A stretch of 64,000 nucleotides of DNA from Desulforamulus ferrireducens (GTDB taxonomy: Bacteria > Bacillota > Desulfotomaculia > Desulfotomaculales > Desulfotomaculaceae), in assembly GCF_002005145.1 (NCBI RefSeq), contig NZ_CP019698.1, positions 310,001-374,000 of the forward strand, written 5' to 3'. Position 1 is the first letter of the stretch; every line of letters starts with the position of its first letter. Both the position numbers and the translations under genes were made by a program. Positions 58,297 to 64,000 of the stretch are shown here, in pieces. The notes below the pieces were generated by a model. The model was not told where the DNA came from. It did no database searches and saw only the letters and a list, made by a program, of their open reading frames with translations.

Positions 58297-58537
58297 TTTG
58301 GTCAGAAAGTGGCATCCCGTTACTTGTTTAGGATTTTAAAGTTTAAACTTAGCCTTATTAGGTCTAAAAAGTTTTCTCTAAACAGAAGGATTTTGCTTCT
58401 TTGTGACGAATTTAGCAAAGGATTTGCCAAGGAATTCACCTGTTAACGTATAAAGGAAACTAAATTGTGGAAATAATTTAAGGATGAAAGAATTCCTGGC
58501 TGGATTCCTTAATTAATAGAGGAGGAGAATCGAACTT

Positions 58538-59740
58538 ATGGCTAAGGCTAAATTTGAACGTACCAAACCCCACGTTAACATTGGTACCATTGGTCACGTA
58601 GACCATGGCAAAACCACTCTGACCGCAGCTATTACCATTGTTCTGTCAACCATTGGCGGTGCTGCTGTAAAACGTTACGATGAAATTGACAACGCTCCTG
58701 AAGAGCGTGAACGTGGTATTACCATTAACACCTCCCACGTTGAATATGAAACCGCTAACCGTCACTATGCCCACGTTGACTGCCCCGGTCACGCTGACTA
58801 TGTTAAGAACATGATCACCGGTGCTGCTCAAATGGACGGTGCCATCCTGGTTGTATCTGCCGCTGACGGCCCCATGCCTCAAACCCGTGAGCACATCCTG
58901 CTCTCCCGTCAGGTAGGCGTACCCTATATTGTAGTATTCTTAAATAAAGCCGATATGGTTGACGATCCTGAACTGCTTGAACTGGTAGACATGGAAGTTC
59001 GTGAACTGCTCAACTCCTATGAATTCCCTGGCGATGACACCCCCATCGTAGCCGGCTCCGGCCTAAAAGCTCTGGAATGTGGCTGCGGTAAGCGCGAGTG
59101 CGAATGGTGTGGCAAGATTTGGGAACTGATGGACAATGTAGACAAGTACATTCCTACTCCCGAACGTGCAGTAGATAAGCCCTTCCTGATGCCCGTAGAA
59201 GACGTGTTCTCCATTACCGGTCGTGGTACTGTAGCCACCGGTCGTGTAGAGCGTGGTCAAGTAAAAGTACAAGATGAAGTAGAAATCGTAGGTCTCAATG
59301 ACAAGCCTCGTAAGACCGTAGTAACCGGCGTAGAAATGTTCCGCAAACTGCTGGACTATGCCCAAGCTGGTGATAACATTGGTACTCTGCTGCGCGGTGT
59401 AGACCGTAAAGAAATTGAACGTGGTCAAGTACTGGCTAAGCCTGGCAGCATTAAGCCTCACACCAAATACTCTGCGGAAGTATATGTACTGACCAAAGAA
59501 GAAGGTGGCCGTCACACCCCATTCTTTAACGGCTATCGTCCTCAATTCTACTTCCGTACCACCGACGTAACTGGCGTTATTCAACTGCCTGAGGGTGTAG
59601 AAATGGTTATGCCCGGTGACAACATTAAAGTAGACGTTGACCTGATTACCCCCATCGCTATCGAAGAAGGTCTGCGCTTTGCTATTCGTGAAGGCGGCCG
59701 TACCGTAGGCGCTGGTGTAGTAACCGGTATTCGTGAATAA
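58538..59740 (+). CDS. tuf: Elongation factor Tu with a four-cysteine insertion
   Basis: 400 residues. G-domain motifs [13 protein letters not shown] and NKAD are intact, as are domains 2 and 3. At residues 181-191 the stretch [11 protein letters not shown] (C181, C183, C188, C191) adds about five residues relative to Bacillus EF-Tu at the end of the G domain. Codon use is strongly biased, as for highly expressed genes. ATG with GAGGAGG upstream. Located apart from fusA, after a tRNA cluster. The 240-bp upstream region has no gene. Confidence 0.97.
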   Translation: MAKAKFERTKPHVNIGTIGHVDHGKTTLTAAITIVLSTIGGAAVKRYDEIDNAPEERERGITINTSHVEYETANRHYAHVDCPGHADYVKNMITGAAQMDGAILVVSAADGPMPQTREHILLSRQVGVPYIVVFLNKADMVDDPELLELVDMEVRELLNSYEFPGDDTPIVAGSGLKALECGCGKRECEWCGKIWELMDNVDKYIPTPERAVDKPFLMPVEDVFSITGRGTVATGRVERGQVKVQDEVEIVGLNDKPRKTVVTGVEMFRKLLDYAQAGDNIGTLLRGVDRKEIERGQVLAKPGSIKPHTKYSAEVYVLTKEEGGRHTPFFNGYRPQFYFRTTDVTGVIQLPEGVEMVMPGDNIKVDVDLITPIAIEEGLRFAIREGGRTVGAGVVTGIRE

Positions 59741-59747
59741 GTTATTG

Positions 59748-59779
59748 AAGGGAGTAGGTAAAACCCTACTCCCTTTTAT
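59748..59779 (+). terminator. tuf terminator
   Basis: AAGGGAGTAGG / CCTACTCCCTT stem, then TTATT. Confidence 0.85.
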
Positions 59780-59905
59780 TAGCCGATGTTGCGGAGGCGA
59801 AAAATATTAGGGGTATGACTCTTACCCCTCGCCTTTGGAACGGTGGTATATTAATCCGAATTTTGTGACACAATACTATTATGGATTGTTGCCACAGGAT
59901 AAGTA

Positions 59906-59934
59906 TTGACATCCAACAACACATATGATAAATT
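59906..59934 (+). promoter_or_regulatory. Promoter of rpmG-secE-nusG operon
   Basis: TTGACA (59906-59911), 17 bp, TAAATT (59929-59934). A separate hairpin (AGGGGTA/TACCCCT, outer AGGCG/CGCCT) at 59795-59834 lies between it and the tuf terminator. Confidence 0.6.
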
Positions 59935-59998
59935 TGTTAAGGTATATTACTAGACAACATCGGTCCAAGTCTTTTTTCGTTTTAGGGAGGTGGCAACA

Positions 59999-60148
59999 GT
60001 GCGAGTAGGCGTAACTCTGGCTTGCACCGAATGCAAACGGCGCAACTACACCACTAACAAGAACAAGAAAAACGATCCTAACCGGATTGAACTGAAAAAA
60101 TATTGCAAGTGGTGTCATACCCATACGATTCACAAAGAAACCAGATAG
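59999..60148 (+). CDS. rpmG: 50S ribosomal protein L33
   Basis: 49 residues from GTG 59999 with GGGAGGTGG upstream. Zinc-ribbon form with CTEC and CKWC pairs; sequence [20 protein letters not shown] is typical. It precedes secE, the conserved order. Confidence 0.92.
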   Translation: MRVGVTLACTECKRRNYTTNKNKKNDPNRIELKKYCKWCHTHTIHKETR

Positions 60149-60260
60149 TCCGTATTATTTCTAACCCTGGCTTGTAATAAGAGCTACATTCCTTAGGGGA
60201 GGATTGTATTCGAGGCGCTCTGGTTGGAAAAGTAGAAAGAATAAGGATGTGGCGTTTTCA

Positions 60261-60614
60261 ATGGCTGTGCAAAAGAAAACACTAAAAAAGGCAAGCGCTG
60301 CCAAGGAAATAGCGGCAACCAAAGAAACCAGCGGGGCCGAGAATAAAAAAGATGTGGCCCCCAAGGACACTGCCAAAGCTGTGGCCAAGAAAGAACCGAC
60401 AAAAGCACAAAAGCCATCTGTTTCGGAACGCGCCGGTAGCGTCAGCAGATATTTGCGTGGTGTGCAAAGCGAGCTTAAGAAAGTACATTGGCCCACACGT
60501 AAGGAAGTCGTTACCTATACTGCGGTGGTGCTTGTTTCCGTGGTAATAGTTGCTGCTGCCATCTGGGTAGTTGATTCACTTCTGAGCTTGGGTATTGGTG
60601 CCATTATTTCCTAA
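60261..60614 (+). CDS. secE: Preprotein translocase subunit SecE
   Basis: 117 residues from ATG 60261. A long Lys/Ala-rich N-terminal tail (about 1-50), the SecE amphipathic segment (RYLRGVQSELKKVHWPTRKEV) and one membrane helix. TTG at 60204 would add 19 residues but abuts its ribosome site; the start is not certain. Confidence 0.88.
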   Translation: MAVQKKTLKKASAAKEIAATKETSGAENKKDVAPKDTAKAVAKKEPTKAQKPSVSERAGSVSRYLRGVQSELKKVHWPTRKEVVTYTAVVLVSVVIVAAAIWVVDSLLSLGIGAIIS

Positions 60615-60670
60615 TTGTTAAATGAGGGGGTGGGGAACCCGTACCTGCATTGGGAGGGTTCCTTCTGTTG

Positions 60671-61198
60671 ATGAGTAAACAGTGGTATGTTGTTCATACT
60701 TACTCCGGGTACGAGAACAAGGTTAAGGCCAACTTGGAGCGAAGAATTGAATCTATGAATATGGAAGACAAGATCTTCCGTATTCTTGTGCCCATGGAAG
60801 ATGAAATAGAAATAAAAAATGGCAAAAAGAAGGTCTCGAAGAAAAAAGTTTTCCCCGGCTATGTCCTGGTGGAAATGATTATGACTGACGACTCTTGGTA
60901 TGTTGTGCGCAACACGCCGGGTGTTACCGGTTTTGTTGGCAGTGGTTCTAAACCCATTCCTCTTAATGAAGAAGAGGCGAAATTGATTATTAAGCAAATG
61001 GGTATTGAGGAGCCTAAGGCCAGGATTGATGTCAGTGTTGGGGAAAACGTTAAGGTTGCAGAGGGACCCTTTGAGAATTTTGTTGGTGTGATAGAAAAGA
61101 TTTACCCTGATAAGGGTAAAGTTAAAGTTATGGTATCCATGTTTGGACGTGAAACTCCCATCGAACTTGATTTTACACAGATTGAAAAACTTGATTAA
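60671..61198 (+). CDS. nusG: Transcription termination/antitermination protein NusG
   Basis: 175 residues. NGN domain (KQWYVVHTYSGYENKVKANLERRI, KKVFPGYVLVEM, VRNTPGVTGFVG) and a KOW domain (GENVKVAEGPFENFVGVI). ATG 60671; TTG 60668 is the neighbouring alternative and better placed relative to GGAGGG. Confidence 0.95.
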   Translation: MSKQWYVVHTYSGYENKVKANLERRIESMNMEDKIFRILVPMEDEIEIKNGKKKVSKKKVFPGYVLVEMIMTDDSWYVVRNTPGVTGFVGSGSKPIPLNEEEAKLIIKQMGIEEPKARIDVSVGENVKVAEGPFENFVGVIEKIYPDKGKVKVMVSMFGRETPIELDFTQIEKLD

Positions 61199-61228
61199 GC
61201 TTGTAGTTTGTAAGGAGGTGGACTGAGT

Positions 61229-61657
61229 ATGGCCAAAAAGGTAGCTGCCGTTATTAAATTACAAATTCCGGCCGGTAAAGCCACCCCAGCACCCCCGGTA
61301 GGTCCTGCGCTGGGTCAACACGGGGTTAATATTATGGGGTTTGTTAAACAATATAATGAAGTCACTGCTGCACAAGCAGGACTTATTATCCCGGTTGAAA
61401 TTACTGTTTATGAAGATCGGTCCTTTACCTTTGTTACCAAAACTCCTCCAGCAGCAGTATTGCTGAAGAAGGCACTGGGAATTGAGACCGCTTCCGGCGA
61501 GCCTAACAAAAAGAAAGTGGGCAAACTACCCCTTTCTAAAGTTAGAGAAATTGCCGAATTAAAAATGCCCGATCTTAACGCGGCCAGCGTTGAAGCTGCT
61601 ATGCGTATGGTAGAAGGCACCGCCCGTAGCATGGGTATTGAAATAGTAGAAGGATAA
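61229..61657 (+). CDS. rplK: 50S ribosomal protein L11
   Basis: 142 residues, with [22 protein letters not shown] and the C-terminal RNA-binding domain ([31 protein letters not shown] in parts). ATG with AAGGAGGTGG upstream. Confidence 0.96.
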   Translation: MAKKVAAVIKLQIPAGKATPAPPVGPALGQHGVNIMGFVKQYNEVTAAQAGLIIPVEITVYEDRSFTFVTKTPPAAVLLKKALGIETASGEPNKKKVGKLPLSKVREIAELKMPDLNAASVEAAMRMVEGTARSMGIEIVEG

Positions 61658-61709
61658 CTTCATCCGGTGGGAGGATGTAGTCCGCTAGTACCACAAAGGA
61701 GGAAAAAAC

Positions 61710-62399
61710 ATGCCGAAAATTGGCAAAAAGCTCCAAGAAGCTAGGAAGCAAATTGATAAAAACACTTTATACGAGCCCTTGGAAGCCTTTGAGCTGGTTA
61801 AGAAAGTAGCGCCTGGCAAGTTTGATGAAACAGTCGAAGTGGCTTTTCGTTTGGGTGTAGACCCCCGTCATGCGGACCAGCAACTGAGGGGTGCGGTAGT
61901 ACTGCCCCACGGCACTGGTAAAACCAAAACAGTTTTGGTTTTTGCCAAGGGTGACAAGGCCAAAGAAGCAGAGGCTGCAGGAGCAGACTTTGTAGGCGCC
62001 GAAGATCTGGTAGAAAAAATCCAAGGTGGTTGGACCGGCTTTGATGTAGCCATTGCCACACCTGATCTCATGGGCCTGGTTGGTAGACTGGGTCGTATCC
62101 TGGGACCCCGTGGCTTAATGCCCAACCCCAAGACTGGTACTGTAACCTTTGATGTAGGCCCCGCAGTCAGGGATGCTAAGGGCGGTAAGATTACTTATCG
62201 TACCGATAAAATTGGTATTATCCACGCTCCCATTGGTAAGGTTTCCTTTGAGGCCCAGAAGCTGGCTGAAAACTTTAAAACCCTGGCAGATACATTGATT
62301 CGCATTAAGCCTGCCTCCGCTAAAGGTCAGTATATGAAGACCATTACAGTTTCTTCAACCATGGGGCCTGGGGTAAGAATTAACCCGAACAAAATCTAG
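61710..62399 (+). CDS. rplA: 50S ribosomal protein L1
   Basis: 229 residues with [34 protein letters not shown] and the C-terminal [15 protein letters not shown] with AAAGGAGGA upstream. Binds the L1 stalk of 23S and, in other bacteria, its own mRNA. Confidence 0.96.
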   Translation: MPKIGKKLQEARKQIDKNTLYEPLEAFELVKKVAPGKFDETVEVAFRLGVDPRHADQQLRGAVVLPHGTGKTKTVLVFAKGDKAKEAEAAGADFVGAEDLVEKIQGGWTGFDVAIATPDLMGLVGRLGRILGPRGLMPNPKTGTVTFDVGPAVRDAKGGKITYRTDKIGIIHAPIGKVSFEAQKLAENFKTLADTLIRIKPASAKGQYMKTITVSSTMGPGVRINPNKI

Positions 62400-62435
62400 T
62401 TTTAGCAACTCCGGTTAATTACAACTGAATAGTTT

Positions 62436-62561
62436 CCAGTCGTAGACAGTTGGTGTTGATACTTAATGGCTTTGCCGCCAACCGAGACCGGGGTGTAACT
62501 GCAAGCTGAAAACGATTGCGGGGATTTCTGGTGCTGTCTGCGATAGGAATCCCCGTTTTAG
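62436..62561 (+). promoter_or_regulatory. L10 leader RNA with terminator hairpin
   Basis: The region between rplA and rplJ has the typical L10-leader segments (CAGTTGGTG..., TAATGGCTTTGCCGCC, AACCGAGACC) and ends with a hairpin 62519-62526 / 62548-62555 and TTTT. It is the binding site through which L10(L12)4 limits rplJL expression. Confidence 0.8.
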
Positions 62562-62590
62562 TTTTTATATTACGGAAGGAGGTGCATCTC

Positions 62591-63127
62591 TTGCCGACTA
62601 CTAAAGCTCAAAAGCAGGTAATGCTTAACGAACTTAAAGAAAAAATGGCTAACTCTCAAGTAACCATTTTGGCAGATCTTCGTGGCATTCCTGTAGCTAA
62701 AATTACCGACCTGCGCGCCCGTCTGCGTAAAGCAGGCAGTGAAATGAAGGTGGCTAAAAACACCATCGCCGGTCTTGCAGCCAAAGAAGCCGGTGTTGAG
62801 GGATTAGATCAATATCTGGTAGGACCTACCGTGTTTACCTTTGGTATTGAGGATCCTGTGGCCCCGGCCAAGATTCTTTCTGACTTTGCTAGAGAAGTTA
62901 AGCAAGGACTGGATATCAAGGCTGGTATCCTGGAAGGGAAAGTTATTGATGCTAATGGTGTTAAAGCCTTAGCTGATCTGCCTTCCAGAGAAGTCCTGCT
63001 GGCCAAAGTGCTGGGTGGCATGCAAGCTCCCATGTACGGTTTTGCCAGTGTCCTGGCAGCCAACCTGCGCAACCTGGTCTATGTATTGGATCAAGTGCGT
63101 CAACAAAAAGAAAGTCAAGCTTCTTAA
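62591..63127 (+). CDS. rplJ: 50S ribosomal protein L10
   Basis: 178 residues from TTG 62591 with GGAAGGAGGTG upstream; the frame is open upstream only through the leader. ADLRGIPVAKITDLRARLRKAGSE and KNTIAGLA mark the rRNA-binding domain; the C-terminal helix (ANLRNLVYVLDQVRQQK) binds L7/L12. Confidence 0.96.
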   Translation: MPTTKAQKQVMLNELKEKMANSQVTILADLRGIPVAKITDLRARLRKAGSEMKVAKNTIAGLAAKEAGVEGLDQYLVGPTVFTFGIEDPVAPAKILSDFAREVKQGLDIKAGILEGKVIDANGVKALADLPSREVLLAKVLGGMQAPMYGFASVLAANLRNLVYVLDQVRQQKESQAS

Positions 63128-63183
63128 TTTCCTTCGCAGCTTAAAATTAAAAATTATTTACCTTGAGGAGGTTATTTATTACT

Positions 63184-63564
63184 ATGTCTAAAGTTAATGA
63201 AGTATTAGAAATCGTGAAAGGCCTTACCGTACTGGAACTGGCTGAATTAGTTAAAGCTTTTGAAGAAGAATTTGGCGTATCTGCTGCTGCTCCTGTAGCT
63301 GTTGCCGCTGCTCCTGTAGCTGGTGCTGGCGCTGCTGCCGCTGAAGAAGAAAAAACCGAATTTGATGTTATCTTAGCCAATGCTGGCGACAAAAAGATCA
63401 ACGTTATCAAAGTTGTTCGCGAAATTACCGGCTTAGGTCTGAAAGAAGCTAAAGAACTGGTTGATGGCGCTCCCAAGCCTATCAAAGAAAAAACCAGCAA
63501 AGAAGATGCTGAAGCTATCAAAGCTAAGCTTACCGAAGCTGGCGCCACTGTTGAAATTAAGTAA
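63184..63564 (+). CDS. rplL: 50S ribosomal protein L7/L12
   Basis: 126 residues from ATG 63184. N-terminal dimerisation helix, Ala-rich hinge (about 38-58), and the factor-binding C-terminal domain ([27 protein letters not shown]). GAGGAGG lies 12 bp upstream. Confidence 0.97.
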   Translation: MSKVNEVLEIVKGLTVLELAELVKAFEEEFGVSAAAPVAVAAAPVAGAGAAAAEEEKTEFDVILANAGDKKINVIKVVREITGLGLKEAKELVDGAPKPIKEKTSKEDAEAIKAKLTEAGATVEIK

Positions 63565-63596
63565 TAAGCTTCAATATTTATCTATATATATTGAAA

Positions 63597-63636
63597 GCAA
63601 AAACGCTGCCATGTGTGGTGGCGTTTTTGCTTTTTC
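63597..63636 (+). terminator. Terminator after rplL
   Basis: 15-bp stem with two G-U pairs (63597-63611 / 63616-63630), loop TGTG, followed by TTTTT. Confidence 0.85.
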
Positions 63637-63670
63637 AAGAGAAAATCGACACTGCTTTATAAAATATACC

Positions 63671-63699
63671 TTGACAAAAAACAGCAACTGTGCTAACAT
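63671..63699 (+). promoter_or_regulatory. Sigma-A-type promoter of the next operon
   Basis: TTGACA (63671-63676), 17 bp, TAACAT (63694-63699). By synteny the next gene should be rpoB, beyond the window. No convincing gene in 63700-64000. Confidence 0.65.
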
Positions 63700-63911
63700 T
63701 ACAAAATGTCATTCTATGGTTATTTTGTAAATGATTTAAGCCAAGTGGCAAAAATTATGCATAATAAAATGTGTAATTGGCAAGAATATCATGGATAGGT
63801 GCATAATGTTAAGAAGGCGAGGTATTGTTGGAAAAGGGCAAGACCTTGCTTTTCGTTGCACATTTTAGGAAGTATAAGATTTTTATTGATGAAAGTATCA
63901 GAAAAAATTAA

Positions 63912-63957
63912 GGCTTCCGCCTGCCTCCTCAAGGACTTGGGCGTAAGCCAAGTTTTT
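63912..63957 (+). terminator. Second copy of the GGCTTCCGCC hairpin
   Basis: GGCTTCCGCC (63912-63921) pairs with GGCGTAAGCC (63940-63949), then AAGTTTTT. It is nearly the same as the lysS terminator at 28313-28357, including flanks. Here it lies downstream of a promoter, so it could attenuate the following operon. Confidence 0.6.
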
Positions 63958-64000
63958 CTAATCTGTGTTTTTGGTGAGTGAAGGATTACAAATTTCTTGG

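Noticed and set aside
59063-59584. 173-codon ORF antisense to tuf
   Set aside because: It mirrors the strongly biased codon use of tuf on the opposite strand and has no ribosome site or recognisable domain.
63799-63981. Short ORF at the window end
   Set aside because: No ribosome site, runs through the repeated terminator hairpin, and shows no known motif.

Overview
The window reads as a chromosomal segment of a spore-forming, anaerobic, low/medium-GC Firmicute, most likely of the Desulfotomaculum/Desulforamulus group (Peptococcaceae). That placement is an inference from several signs: a flavin/Fe-S electron-transfer gene pair of the Flx/Asr type, SigH, the ctsR-mcsA-mcsB-clpC-radA-disA-carD-ispDF-cysES-thyX-rlmB-sigH-tuf-secE-nusG-rplKAJL gene order typical of Clostridia, frequent TTG/GTG starts, and a 16S rRNA gene with an enlarged helix 6, which is known in this group.

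Layout. 1-2.2 kb: end of an Fe-S/flavin redox cluster and a PilZ protein. 2.4-7.3 kb: nickel-pincer cofactor genes larB-larC-larE, a hotdog thioesterase and folate genes folP-folB-folK, tightly packed. 7.4-14 kb (minus strand): a large STAND/TPR transcription activator, glycerate kinase, tRNA nucleotidyltransferase and a DUF1648 membrane protein. 14.1-24.5 kb: cofactor supply, with a leader-controlled pan operon (DUF2520-panB-panC-panD), nadA-nadB-nadC, birA and bioY (each behind a BirA operator), coaX and dusB. 24.6-28.3 kb: a palindromic repeat element, an acyl-ACP-reductase-like gene, greA and lysS. 28.3-34.85 kb: a complete rrn operon (16S, tRNA-Ile, tRNA-Ala, 23S, and a duplicated 5S/tRNA-Asn unit). 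35-45 kb: the CtsR heat-shock operon, a group II intron with its maturase, radA, disA and carD. 45.5-56.6 kb: PIN-TRAM protein, ispD, ispF, a second palindromic element, glnS, gltX, cysE, cysS, mrnC, thyX and rlmB. 56.9-64 kb: sigH, five tRNAs, tuf, then rpmG-secE-nusG-rplK-rplA-rplJ-rplL with an L10 leader.

The most unusual region is the rrn operon. Heptanucleotide tandem arrays (TTCGANN)n occur in 16S helix 6, after 16S, on both sides of a 23S helix-45 intervening sequence that carries a four-helix-bundle S23 ORF, and just after 23S. A second heptamer family (GCYGANG)n brackets the 23S gene. Other points for a second look: a LarC without its C-terminal domain, a regulator whose DNA-binding domain lies upstream of any ATG/GTG/TTG start, a terminator-containing pan leader, a panB-overlapping frameshift-like gene end, a four-cysteine insertion in EF-Tu, and a ~185-bp foldback element present twice in opposite orientation.

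All calls come from reading the sequence. No database search or folding program was run.
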